From Caldilineaceae bacterium (GTDB lineage: Bacteria; Chloroflexota; Anaerolineae; Caldilineales; Caldilineaceae): a DNA stretch of 64,000 nucleotides. Shown in pieces: positions 8,453-15,821 of the stretch. The notes under the pieces are model-generated. The model was not told where the DNA came from, did not search any database, and saw nothing but the letters and a program-made list of their open reading frames with translations. A program made the translations under genes and the position numbers. How positions within the stretch are numbered: the stretch's first letter is position 1; each line of letters begins with the position of its first letter. The DNA lies in the NCBI GenBank assembly GCA_022827195.1, contig JAJDTL010000028.1, forward strand, positions 1-64,000. Reading direction: 5' to 3'.

Positions 8453-9691
8453 TCAGCCGCCCAGGAGCGCGAGCTCCTGCTGCAAGGGCAGTGTCGTCAG
8501 CTCCAGGCCGTGTTCGTGTACAATGCAGTTGACCTCGCTGCGGATACCGAGTCCTTTGGGCTGACCGCTGCCGTCGAAGTCGAGCTGGGGCAGGTAGATG
8601 CCGGGCTCGATCGTGAACATGACGCCGGGGATGAGGCTGCGGCGGTCCTGCGTCTCAACGTTGTCGATGTTGACGCCGTTCCAGTGTGTGGTGGGGCCCA
8701 GGCTGTGGCCTGTGCGATGCAGGATGCCGCGGCCGAAGCCGGCTTCTTCGATGACGCGTCGGGCGGCATCGTCAATTTCGTAGCCGTGAACGGTCTGTCC
8801 GTTGTCGAGCCCCTGCCTGATGGCGGCGACGGCGGTGTCGCGCGCCTGCGCGACCGCTTCGAAGACGCGCGTCACTGCCGGGGGCGGCTCCTGGCCGCAG
8901 TAGGCGGTCCAGGTGATATCGGCGTAGCAGTCGTCGGGGCAGTTCCGTTCCCTGGCCCAGAGGTCGATCAGCAGGGCATCGCCGCGGCGGACCGGGCTGT
9001 GCTGCCGGGCGCTGGGGGCGTAGTGGGGCAGGGCGGCGTTGCTGTTGACGGCGACAATCGGGTCGTGGTCCCACTCCAGATCGGCGTCGCGGAAGCGGTT
9101 GACGATGAGCTGCTGCACGGCGTACTCGGTGATCTCCTGTCCGGCGCGCAGGGCGGCGTCGACGAAGGCGAAGGCGGCGTCCTTGGCCGCGAGCATGTGG
9201 GCGGCGGCGCGGCGGTGGCTTTCGATCTGCTCTGTGGAGAGCACGGCCTGAACGAGCTGTACGAGGTCGGCGCTGCTGACGACCGTTGCGCGGCTGGCCG
9301 CCTGCACCAGCTCAAGCGTACCGGCGTCGACTTTGCTGACGTAGGGAATGGCGCAACTTGGGCTGTATTCCATGGCTATGCTGCTGACGGAGCCGTGCGG
9401 AAGGATGCGGCGCAGCTTTTCCTCGATCTCCTGCCAGCCGACGTAGAGATGGAGCGGGCCGGCGAGTTCGGGCGGTACGGTGCTGAAGGCCGCCTGCTCG
9501 ATGGCGTGGACCAGCCACTCTGGCTCGCCTTCGGCGGGAATCCAGAGGAACCAGCGCCGCGTGCCGGTATTTTCCAGCCCGGCGACGGATGCGGCGATGG
9601 GATTCTGGCCGCGAAAGTCGTAGAGCAGCCAGCCGGCTATGGCGTGATCGCGCAGATGTTGGCGGACCTGGTCCAGTTTCACGGCAATCAT
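8453..9691 (-). CDS. M24 family metallopeptidase (Xaa-Pro aminopeptidase-like)
   Basis: Pita-bread-fold dinuclear metallopeptidase, 412 residues. The N-terminal creatinase-like domain (about 1-150) precedes the catalytic domain. Metal ligands are visible: Asp in LLIDLWARE, Asp in CYADITWT, His in HRTGHSLG, Glu in TIEPGIYLP and Glu in RSEVN. The role is probably removal of N-terminal residues before proline, or a related amidinohydrolase-type reaction. The ATG at 9689-9691 has AGGA just upstream; an upstream TTG would add 15 codons. It ends about 108 bases upstream of the lutA start on the same strand, so distal co-transcription is possible. Confidence 0.9.
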   Translation of the reverse strand: MIAVKLDQVRQHLRDHAIAGWLLYDFRGQNPIAASVAGLENTGTRRWFLWIPAEGEPEWLVHAIEQAAFSTVPPELAGPLHLYVGWQEIEEKLRRILPHGSVSSIAMEYSPSCAIPYVSKVDAGTLELVQAASRATVVSSADLVQLVQAVLSTEQIESHRRAAAHMLAAKDAAFAFVDAALRAGQEITEYAVQQLIVNRFRDADLEWDHDPIVAVNSNAALPHYAPSARQHSPVRRGDALLIDLWARERNCPDDCYADITWTAYCGQEPPPAVTRVFEAVAQARDTAVAAIRQGLDNGQTVHGYEIDDAARRVIEEAGFGRGILHRTGHSLGPTTHWNGVNIDNVETQDRRSLIPGVMFTIEPGIYLPQLDFDGSGQPKGLGIRSEVNCIVHEHGLELTTLPLQQELALLGG

Positions 9692-9901
9692 GTTCCTGTG
9701 CCCGCGTGGGCGCGCTCTGACGCGGTGGACGGGCAACTTAAAGGAAAGCAGCGGGTCGGAGTACGCAGTAATTATTCCATGAAGTGGCGAATCGGTCTAA
9801 TTCACGGCGGTCTTCGGGAAGGTCGAATCGGTGGATTGGGCAGACATTGGAAAGGGAGGAAAGACTCGAATTTGAACTCTTGCGCGCGGGGGTAATCCGA
9901 T

Positions 9902-9930
9902 TTGGCGACCTGCTAGAACATATGTACAAT
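9902..9930 (+). promoter_or_regulatory. ssb promoter, sigma-70 type
   Basis: TTGGCG (9902-9907) and TACAAT (9925-9930) are 17 bases apart, matching 4/6 and 5/6 of consensus. The start of ssb is about 80 bases downstream of the expected transcription start. The operator-like GAACATATGTAC at 9916-9927 overlaps the -10 box. Confidence 0.7.
9916..9927. promoter_or_regulatory. Candidate LexA box at ssb
   Basis: GAACATATGTAC matches seven of the eight fixed bases of GAAC-N4-GTTC and shares GAACAT and GT-C with both boxes in the lexA intergenic region. It overlaps the spacer and -10 of the ssb promoter. ssb belongs to the SOS regulon in many bacteria, so the position is sensible. Confidence 0.6.
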
Positions 9931-10016
9931 ACAGATCTGAATGGTCTGGCGAGTCCATTATGCCTGCCGGACCGATAGGTCAAATCGATTGCGAATTCCC
10001 CCAAGGAGGCTGTACA

Positions 10017-10442
10017 ATGTACCAGCAGATCACACTCGTAGGGAACCTGGGCCAGGACCCGGAGATGCGCTATACGCCGAACGGCGACCCTGTTACGAGT
10101 TTCTCCGTGGCCGCGAGCCGCGTGTGGACGGGGCAGGACGGTCAGAGGCAGGAAAAGACCGTATGGTTCAGGGTATCGGCGTGGCGGCGGCTGGCGGAGA
10201 CCTGCAACCAGTATCTGGCGAAAGGGAGGCGCGTGCTGGTTGTGGGAGAGCTGGAGGAGCCCTATGTGTGGACGGACGAGAGCGGGAACCCACGTGCGTC
10301 GCTGCAGTTGACGGCGCGCACTGTTCGGTTTCTAAGTACGCGCGCCGAGGCTGGCGAGCAGTCGAGCGGGCCGCCCAGTTACCCTGATGGCGAAAAGGCT
10401 CCCGGTCCGAATGCCGGTGCCGACGTTGACGTTCCCTTCTGA
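10017..10442 (+). CDS. ssb: Single-stranded DNA-binding protein, copy 1
   Basis: Binds and protects single-stranded DNA in replication, recombination and repair. The 141-residue protein has an OB fold (about 1-105; MYQQITLVGNLGQDPEMRYT start, VWFRVSAWRRLAETC centre, KGRRVLVVGELEEP) and a short disordered tail ending DVDVPF, the acidic tip that recruits partner proteins. The ATG at 10017 is chosen because of a strong AAGGAGG eight bases upstream; the frame is open further upstream without conservation. A second copy follows 124 bases downstream. Confidence 0.96.
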   Translation: MYQQITLVGNLGQDPEMRYTPNGDPVTSFSVAASRVWTGQDGQRQEKTVWFRVSAWRRLAETCNQYLAKGRRVLVVGELEEPYVWTDESGNPRASLQLTARTVRFLSTRAEAGEQSSGPPSYPDGEKAPGPNAGADVDVPF

Positions 10443-10566
10443 TGGTGTGTGCACAAGGTATCAGATGAGCGCCGGCGAGGCACGGGGCGACGGGGGCAAT
10501 GCCTGATGCGGCCGGTTTCGCCGACGCCGGCTGATTGGACAAGAATTGAGGGAAGGAAGAGGCCAA

Positions 10567-11010
10567 ATGTATCAACAGATCACACTGATAGGGAACCTGG
10601 GGCGTGATCCGGAGATGCGCTACACGCCCGGCGGCACGCCTGTGACAAATTTTAGCGTTGCCACCAGTCGATCGTGGACGGGCCAGGACGGGCAACGCCA
10701 GGACAGGACCGTTTGGTTCCGCGTGGCTGCATGGGAACGTCTGGCCGAAACCTGCAACCAGTATCTAACAAAAGGACAGCGGGTGCTGGTCGTTGGCGAA
10801 ATGGAAGAGCCGACCACCTGGACCGACAGGGAGGGAAACACGCGCGCCTCGCTGGAAGTTCGGGCGCGGACGGTGCGTTTCCTCAACACGCGGGCCGAAG
10901 GTGAGGCGCTGGCTGCGGCGAGCGGCCAATCAGGCGGCCAGAGCGGGGGATGGGGCAGTGGCGGCGGTGCCGGCCAAGATCCTGGTGGCGAGGACGACAT
11001 TCCGTTTTAG
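10567..11010 (+). CDS. ssb: Single-stranded DNA-binding protein, copy 2
   Basis: Tandem paralogue of the preceding gene, 147 residues. The OB-fold part is highly similar (MYQQITLIGNLGRDPEMRYT, VWFRVAAWERLAETC, VLVVGEMEEP), whereas the tail is different: rich in Gly, Ser and Gln and ending GEDDIPF. The ATG at 10567 follows the purine-rich GGAAGGAAGAGG. No separate promoter stands out, so it is probably on the same transcript as copy 1, with the strong hairpin at 11071 as terminator. Two SSBs with different tails could differ in partners or cooperativity. Confidence 0.95.
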   Translation: MYQQITLIGNLGRDPEMRYTPGGTPVTNFSVATSRSWTGQDGQRQDRTVWFRVAAWERLAETCNQYLTKGQRVLVVGEMEEPTTWTDREGNTRASLEVRARTVRFLNTRAEGEALAAASGQSGGQSGGWGSGGGAGQDPGGEDDIPF

Positions 11011-11070
11011 GGACGCCATCCCATTTAACGCAGGGACGAGGTGTGCCGTTCGTTCACATCTCAACCGAAT

Positions 11071-11113
11071 CGGCCGGTCTGTCAGCTGCCCATCGCTGGC
11101 AGGCCGGCCGTTT
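11071..11113 (+). terminator. Strong hairpin terminator after the ssb pair
   Basis: Arms 11071-11086 and 11095-11110 form a 16-base-pair stem with two G-T wobbles and an 8-base loop, followed by TTT. It sits 60 bases after the second ssb and about 40 bases before the end of the convergent Gfo/Idh gene, so it may work in both directions. Confidence 0.75.
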
Positions 11114-11151
11114 GCGCTGAATGGCCTACTGCCAGGCCCGGCTCGCGCCGG

Positions 11152-12207
11152 TCAGACGGGCACAGCCCGGCCCTCGCGGGCGGACTGCTGCGCGGCGAGG
11201 AGGAAGCGCAGGACGTCGCGACCTTCGGCGCCGGTCAGGCGGGGTGGGTCCCCGCTTTCGTAGGCGTCGATGAGGTGGCGGGTTGCGTGGACAAAGCTCA
11301 ACTCCCAGCCGGTCGGCAGGTCATCGAAGGTGCGCGTTCTGTCCTCGCGACGGAGGACGAGCGGAGGCACGCCGGGTAGTCGTCCGTGCCCGCCGTTGAT
11401 CCAGAGCACTCCCCTGGTCCCGGTAATCTCAACGCGGTCATCCTGCGCATAGTGCCGGGTCTCGACCTCCAGCTGCGGTGAGTAGACGACCTCCAGCGAG
11501 CCGAAACGGTTGCCGGGGAACTTCCACGAGACGATGGAGGGCGCATCCAGAATGCGGCCCGGCATCAACTCCATCCTGCCGATCCAGGCATGCACCTCTT
11601 GCGCCAGTCCCATAAAGTGCCAGGCCAGCGCGAACTTGTGGTGGCCGTCATCGAATACCAGCGGGCCGCCGCCGCACTTTTCCGGGTCGAAGCGCCAGGC
11701 CAAGGACGCGAGGGGCAAGTGCCAGGCGTTGGGGCTGAAGCCGGCGTTGCTCTTGATGCGGATGGTCAGGGGGTCGCCGATTTCGCCGGCTTCGATCAGT
11801 TCTATCGCCTGCGTCACCGGTGGGTAGTGGAGGAAGTTTTCGTAGACACGGAGCAGTTTTCCGGCAGTTGACGCGGCCGCGACCATCTCGTCCGCCTGTG
11901 CCAGGGTAAGAGCCATCGGCTTCTGGACCGAGACATGTTTTCCGGCGGCGAATGCGTCGAGTGTCACGGGGTGGTGGAGGTGATGGGGCAGGAGGATTTC
12001 GACCAGGTCGAGGTCGGGCATGGCAAGAAGCTCGTGGTGATGACTGAAAACATGAGTGGAGGGAACGTCCCACCCGGCTGCGCGGCGTTCGGCGGTTTCG
12101 CCGTCAATATCGCAAACGGCCACGATCCGGGCGCGCTCGTCTTGCAGATATTCGAGGGCGTGCAGGTCGCTGATGCGGCCGGTTCCGATGAATCCTACGC
12201 GTAGCAT
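11152..12207 (-). CDS. Gfo/Idh/MocA family oxidoreductase
   Basis: NAD(P)-dependent sugar or inositol dehydrogenase-like enzyme, 351 residues. The N-terminal Rossmann fold has LRVGFIGTGRISDLHA, and the family EKP-type motif appears as VQKPMALTLAQADEM, with Gln in place of Glu. The C-terminal alpha/beta domain contains the substrate-site HHKFALAWHFMG. It is the last gene of a minus-strand run (Gfo/Idh, SDR, nucleotidyltransferase-like, this gene). The substrate is unknown; four other members of the family lie in the window. Confidence 0.88.
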   Translation of the reverse strand: MLRVGFIGTGRISDLHALEYLQDERARIVAVCDIDGETAERRAAGWDVPSTHVFSHHHELLAMPDLDLVEILLPHHLHHPVTLDAFAAGKHVSVQKPMALTLAQADEMVAAASTAGKLLRVYENFLHYPPVTQAIELIEAGEIGDPLTIRIKSNAGFSPNAWHLPLASLAWRFDPEKCGGGPLVFDDGHHKFALAWHFMGLAQEVHAWIGRMELMPGRILDAPSIVSWKFPGNRFGSLEVVYSPQLEVETRHYAQDDRVEITGTRGVLWINGGHGRLPGVPPLVLRREDRTRTFDDLPTGWELSFVHATRHLIDAYESGDPPRLTGAEGRDVLRFLLAAQQSAREGRAVPV

Positions 12208-12252
12208 GGGTTGGCAATTGCCCCCAACGGGATGGGCTTGAGCGAAAGTCGT

Positions 12253-12954
12253 TTACACGTCCTTCATTTCCAGACGGCCGAGGTAGATCAGGGACTCCAG
12301 GTCGTCCGAGGCTTCCGGCATGTAGCGGGCGACGCACTCCCGAGTCCGGTCCAGTTCTTCGTCGGCGGCGAGGCCAAGCATCTTCGAGAGATCTGCGAGA
12401 TCCTGCGCGCGCGACGTTTCCAGCTTCATGAGAACAAGATAGGGCAGGTCCAGGACCGGGAAGCCGGCCGCGTCGCGGCGCAGGCGTTGAAATGCGTCGT
12501 CTATCCAGGCAAAAGGGACGAGGAGCAGGTGGATCTCGGTGCCGTCGGGAGCCTGCAGCGTGCAACCGGGGATTGACAGTTCAGTAGCCAGTCGAAAACC
12601 AGAACTTCGCAGTCGTGCCAGGGCCTCGCCACTGTCCTCAGGATGAACAAGGACTTTGAATTCGCTCGTCATGCGTTCAGGCATGTAGGCGCGGGTAGCC
12701 ACTGCACCGACGACAGCCCAACGGAGCCCTTTCAGCAGGTCTCGCAGGTCGGGCCAGGCGTAGCGCGCGCTGCGTCCGCGCAGGAATTGGGGTGCGCTGC
12801 CGGTCCCGGGTTTCTGGCGCCGCAGCGAGAGTGATAGAAGGAGGCGGCGTCTCTGGGCTGGGGTGAGTTGCCCATCGGAGGCGACGGCGGCGATGGCAGG
12901 CGGCACGTCTCCTGATTTGCGGTCGAATTCAATACACCTCCGTGCTGGTCGCAT
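12253..12954 (-). CDS. Nucleotidyltransferase-like protein
   Basis: About 233 residues. The central part (KGLRWAVVGAVATRAY followed by MTSEFKVLVHPED and later LPYLVLMKLETSRAQDLADL) matches the layout of the small nucleotidyltransferase / AbiEii-type fold: a GxxA helix, a central strand and a Lys-rich helix with R-x-x-D-x-x-D-L. The canonical Asp-x-Asp metal motif after the first strand appears as Ser-Glu-Phe-Lys, so activity is doubtful. The start is uncertain: the ATG at 12954 overlaps the SDR gene by 26 bases and a GTG at 12906 also has a nearby AGGAG. It could equally be a degraded antitoxin-side or housekeeping protein; no partner toxin gene is adjacent. Confidence 0.6.
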   Translation of the reverse strand: MRPARRCIEFDRKSGDVPPAIAAVASDGQLTPAQRRRLLLSLSLRRQKPGTGSAPQFLRGRSARYAWPDLRDLLKGLRWAVVGAVATRAYMPERMTSEFKVLVHPEDSGEALARLRSSGFRLATELSIPGCTLQAPDGTEIHLLLVPFAWIDDAFQRLRRDAAGFPVLDLPYLVLMKLETSRAQDLADLSKMLGLAADEELDRTRECVARYMPEASDDLESLIYLGRLEMKDV

Positions 12955-13666
12955 AGAGATCGATGCGGTCGGCGTTGGCGCGCTGGGGGAGGCTGGCGGC
13001 GTAGAGGACGGTCGCTGCGATATCCTCGGCCTGCATCATCAGATGGCGCGTCTCCTGCGGGGGCGGAACGGGGCGGCGGTCGAGCAGCGGGGTTGCGGCG
13101 ACGCCGGGATTGATTACGCAGGCGCGCACGCCGTGGGGGTTGCCTTCCTCGTTGGTGATCTGGTTGAGGGCCTTCATCGCCATTTTGGCGCTGCTGTAGG
13201 CGACTCCCGCCAGCAGGCTGGGGAAGTTGGCGGCGCGCGAGGCGATGTTGATGATGGTGCCGGCGCCGCGTTCCTTCATCTGCGGCAGGAGCAGGCTGGT
13301 GAAGAGGAAGGCGCTGACCAGGTTGACGTCGACAACGGCATGAAAGTCGGCGGTGGTTGTGTCGACGATGGTGCGGTTGGGGACGTTCGTGCCGGCGTTG
13401 TTGACCAGCACGTCGATCTGGCCGAATTCGGCGTCGATCTTGTCGACGGTTGCGCGGACCTGTGCTTCATCCCCCACATCGCAGGGGCAGACGATGGTGC
13501 GGACGCCGGATGGCTCGATGCGTTGCGCCAGCGCGCGCAGCATCTCCTCGCGGCGGGCGACCAGGGCCACGTGCGCGCCCGCCTGTGCGAACTGCAGCGC
13601 TATCGCTTCGCCGAAGCCGCTGCTGGCGCCGGTGACCAGGACATTCTTACCGGACAGGGTGTTCAA
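12929..13666 (-). CDS. Short-chain dehydrogenase/reductase
   Basis: Classical 245-residue SDR using NAD(P)H. The cofactor motif is TGASSGFGEA (near residue 12), NNAGTN follows, and the catalytic Tyr-x-x-x-Lys is YSSAK, preceded by the IINIAS serine. VINPGVAATP is the usual post-active-site loop. It lies 12 bases after a Gfo/Idh gene on the same strand, so a joint pathway of polyol or sugar oxidation is likely. Substrate not identifiable. Confidence 0.93.
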   Translation of the reverse strand: MNTLSGKNVLVTGASSGFGEAIALQFAQAGAHVALVARREEMLRALAQRIEPSGVRTIVCPCDVGDEAQVRATVDKIDAEFGQIDVLVNNAGTNVPNRTIVDTTTADFHAVVDVNLVSAFLFTSLLLPQMKERGAGTIINIASRAANFPSLLAGVAYSSAKMAMKALNQITNEEGNPHGVRACVINPGVAATPLLDRRPVPPPQETRHLMMQAEDIAATVLYAASLPQRANADRIDLYATSTEVY

Positions 13667-13678
13667 TGGAGTGTCTCC

Positions 13679-15061
13679 TTAGGAGTGGTTGAGTTGCAGC
13701 AGTTGATCGACATCGACGGGCCGGCCGGAGGCGATGGAGTGGTTGGCGGCGATGCCCAGTAGAATCGATGCGGCGCCGTCAATGTGCGAGGCGGCGCGCG
13801 CATAGGGGTCTTCGGGCGGGTCGGGGTGGAAGATCTGCTCCAGCATGACGCGGTCACCGCCGCCATGTCCGCCGAGACCCTCGGGCACCTCCACGCTGTA
13901 GGGCGCGCGGTGCATGGGGAAGACCCAGATGTGCTTGCCGCCGAAGCCGGCCAGCGGGCTGCCGGCAGCGGGAAGGCTCTCCTCCTCGCCGGCGACGAAG
14001 GTGCGGCCTACCGCCTCGACGGCCTCCACTTCGATGCGCCCGCGGTCGCCGGTGACGGCGGCGCGGTATCCCTCCCAGGGGCAGTAGGCGAGAAGCGAGT
14101 AGCTGAGAATTATGCCGTTGCGATAGCGGGCCGTGACGCTCATCGTGTCCTCGGCGGTGATGTTATCGCCGAAGACGTTGCGGTCGCGCAGGTAACCGCT
14201 GTCGGCCTCGGCATTCAGGTAGAGGCCGCGCAGCGTTTCGTCGGACTCGAGGCTGAGGGCGAACGGGTCGGCGGCGGCGGCGTCCTCGCCGGTGTAGCGG
14301 TCGTAGCTGTAGCTTTCGCCGCGCGCGGCCGCGTTTTCTCGTCCGTAGAAAAGCAGGTCGCCCTGGGCGTAGACGGTACGGGGAACCGAGTCGATCCACC
14401 AGTTGATCAGGTCGAAGTGGTGCGTGGCCTTGTGCACGAGAAGGCCGCCGGACTTGTCTTTTTCGCGATGCCAGCGGCGAAAATAGTCGGCGCCGTGGCG
14501 TGTATCCAGCACCCAGGAGAAGTCGACGTGGCGGGGGCGGCCGACCGCGCCCTGCATGATCAGCTCGCGCACGGTGGTTGCAAGCGGCGCGTAGCGGTAG
14601 TTGAATGTGACGCGCAGTGATCGGCCGGTCCGCTCGATCGTGTCGAAAATCTGGCGGGCCTTGGCGTCATCGGTTGTCATGGGCTTTTCGGTGATTGCAT
14701 CGCAGCCCAGCTCCATGGCGCGGCAGATATAGTGGTGATGCGTGGCGTCCATAGTGGTGACGATGACGACGTCCGGCCTAGTTTCGGCGACCATGCGGTC
14801 GAAGTCGCGGGCGAGGTAGGTAGGCAAGGTGTGCGCGCCGCGTTGCCGGACCTGGTTGTTGTACCAGTCCATGCGCGTCTGGCTGAGGTCGCAGAGTGCG
14901 ACCAGCTCATTCCACTGAGCGAAGTCGCCGAGGATGGCGTCGATGTACATTCGGGCGCGGCCGCCGGTACCGACGAGCGCGTAGCGGCGCTTGGGAGAAG
15001 ACACGGGAGCGTTCCCTTTCCGAAAGTGAGCACAATTCTCTTGTGTTTCTGCCAAATCCAT
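13679..15061 (-). CDS. Gfo/Idh/MocA family oxidoreductase, long form
   Basis: A 460-residue dehydrogenase with the cofactor loop [17 protein letters not shown], the EKP motif in [14 protein letters not shown], and the catalytic-site helix [13 protein letters not shown]. It is about 100 residues longer than typical members, with an extra segment around 260-300 rich in acidic residues. The ATG at 15061 has AGGA eight bases upstream; a GTG at 15004 gives a start closer to the conserved region. A promoter with an inverted repeat lies directly upstream (15084-15113). It heads the run leading to the SDR and nucleotidyltransferase-like genes. Confidence 0.88.
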   Translation of the reverse strand: MDLAETQENCAHFRKGNAPVSSPKRRYALVGTGGRARMYIDAILGDFAQWNELVALCDLSQTRMDWYNNQVRQRGAHTLPTYLARDFDRMVAETRPDVVIVTTMDATHHHYICRAMELGCDAITEKPMTTDDAKARQIFDTIERTGRSLRVTFNYRYAPLATTVRELIMQGAVGRPRHVDFSWVLDTRHGADYFRRWHREKDKSGGLLVHKATHHFDLINWWIDSVPRTVYAQGDLLFYGRENAAARGESYSYDRYTGEDAAAADPFALSLESDETLRGLYLNAEADSGYLRDRNVFGDNITAEDTMSVTARYRNGIILSYSLLAYCPWEGYRAAVTGDRGRIEVEAVEAVGRTFVAGEEESLPAAGSPLAGFGGKHIWVFPMHRAPYSVEVPEGLGGHGGGDRVMLEQIFHPDPPEDPYARAASHIDGAASILLGIAANHSIASGRPVDVDQLLQLNHS

Positions 15062-15083
15062 GCTAGATTCCTAATACAAATGT

Positions 15084-15112
15084 ACTGTAATGTTTACGTT
15101 ATCCAATGTAAA
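15084..15112 (-). promoter_or_regulatory. Promoter of the long Gfo/Idh gene
   Basis: On the minus strand TTTACA (15107-15112) and TACAGT (15084-15089) are 17 bases apart, 5/6 and 4/6 matches. The -35 box lies inside an inverted repeat (15092-15113). Confidence 0.6.
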
Positions 15113-15113
15113 C
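15092..15113. promoter_or_regulatory. Operator-like inverted repeat GTTTAC-N10-GTAAAC
   Basis: Two perfect 6-base half-sites, centred between the -35 and -10 boxes of the Gfo/Idh promoter. The layout would suit a dimeric repressor of sugar-catabolic genes; no regulator gene is close by. Confidence 0.5.
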
Positions 15114-15149
15114 TTGCGGTTTTGATGGGACAGAGTACCTTTTCCAATC

Positions 15150-15183
15150 TTCGCAATTTTGAACTGCGAATGGTCCTATAGGA
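15150..15183. promoter_or_regulatory. Inverted repeats upstream of hicAB
   Basis: TTCGCA (15150-15155) and TGCGAA (15165-15170) form a perfect 6-base inverted repeat with a 9-base spacer. TCCTATAGGA (15174-15183) is a perfect 10-base palindrome. Both precede the toxin-antitoxin pair and could be HicB or HicAB binding sites. Confidence 0.4.
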
Positions 15184-15186
15184 GCT

Positions 15187-15453
15187 ATTGGGCTAAGTCG
15201 TAAACAGCGAAAAGCACTGAAGGGTCTTCTTGACCGCCCCACGCGAACGCACATTTGCTGGTCCGATGTGGAAAACTTCATTGTCGATGTCGGCGCCAAG
15301 ATAACCGTAGATAGGATCTCTCACTTTCGCATCGACATGGATGATTGTATTCGGACATTTCATCGCCCCCACCCCGGCAAGGAAGCAAAACGCTATGCCG
15401 TCGAAGCTGTTCGAGCGTTCCTGCGAGAAAACGGAATAGAACCTGAACAATGA
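15187..15453 (+). CDS. hicA: HicA-like mRNA interferase toxin
   Basis: Toxin of a type II toxin-antitoxin pair; HicA proteins are small double-stranded-RNA-binding-fold RNases. The frame gives the family landmarks RKALKGLLDRPTRTHICW, VENFIVDVGAKI and FHRPHPGKEA, with the C-terminal helix AVRAFLRENGI. The conserved N-terminus has no ATG, GTG or TTG in frame upstream; the frame is open from 15163. The only standard start is a GTG at 15268, which would drop the first helix. I give 15187 (ATT, two bases after AGGAG) as a tentative limit. Either a rare start codon is used or the gene has lost its start. The stop overlaps the hicB start as ATGA. Confidence 0.65.
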   Translation: MGLSRKQRKALKGLLDRPTRTHICWSDVENFIVDVGAKITVDRISHFRIDMDDCIRTFHRPHPGKEAKRYAVEAVRAFLRENGIEPEQ

Positions 15454-15791
15454 ACTTCAGAGGGTACACAGCCGACATACGTTATGACGAGAGGGACCGG
15501 ATCTTCTGGGGTCATCTCCTGGGAACGTTCGACGACGTCTACTTTGAAGGAACCTCGGTCGAGGAGCTGGAAACGGCTTTCCACGAGGCTGTTGACGATT
15601 ATCTGACCTATTGCGAAGAGACAGGCAGGGAACCGACAAGAGTCGAAAGCGGCCAAACTCCCAGCGAGATTTCAGTCCGGGTGACCAAGGAATTGCAATA
15701 CCGGACATTCGTCGCCGCGCAACAGAGCGGTGTTAGCCTCGACGATTTTGTCGAGGACGCACTTAATCGGGCCCTCCAAGAATCCACTTAG
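15450..15791 (+). CDS. hicB: HicB-like antitoxin
   Basis: Antitoxin partner of the preceding gene, 113 residues. The N-terminal part is a partial RNase-H-like HicB fold (YTADIRYDERDRIFWGHL, GTSVEELETAFHEAVDDYL), which binds and blocks HicA. The C-terminal part (ISVRVTKELQYRTFVAAQ, LDDFVEDAL) is a ribbon-helix-helix DNA-binding domain expected to autoregulate the pair. The ATG overlaps the hicA stop by four bases, a sign of translational coupling. Confidence 0.9.
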   Translation: MNFRGYTADIRYDERDRIFWGHLLGTFDDVYFEGTSVEELETAFHEAVDDYLTYCEETGREPTRVESGQTPSEISVRVTKELQYRTFVAAQQSGVSLDDFVEDALNRALQEST

Positions 15792-15821
15792 CTGGCAATT
15801 CAGCCGAATCCAATTTCGCCC

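Larger units (their letters stand above)
9692..10016. other. Intergenic region before the ssb pair
   Basis: 325 bases without a convincing gene, separating the divergent peptidase and ssb. It contains the ssb promoter at 9902-9930. A short stretch near 9864-9880 superficially resembles a tRNA T-arm but cannot be folded into a cloverleaf. Confidence 0.6.

Noticed and set aside
8510-9895. A 461-codon plus-strand open frame opposite the M24 peptidase
   Set aside because: Antisense to a peptidase with all metal ligands; the protein would be Val/Gly/Ala-rich without recognisable domains.
9864-9950. tRNA-like sequence upstream of ssb
   Set aside because: A short T-arm-like stretch is visible, but no acceptor stem, D-arm or anticodon arm can be formed around it.
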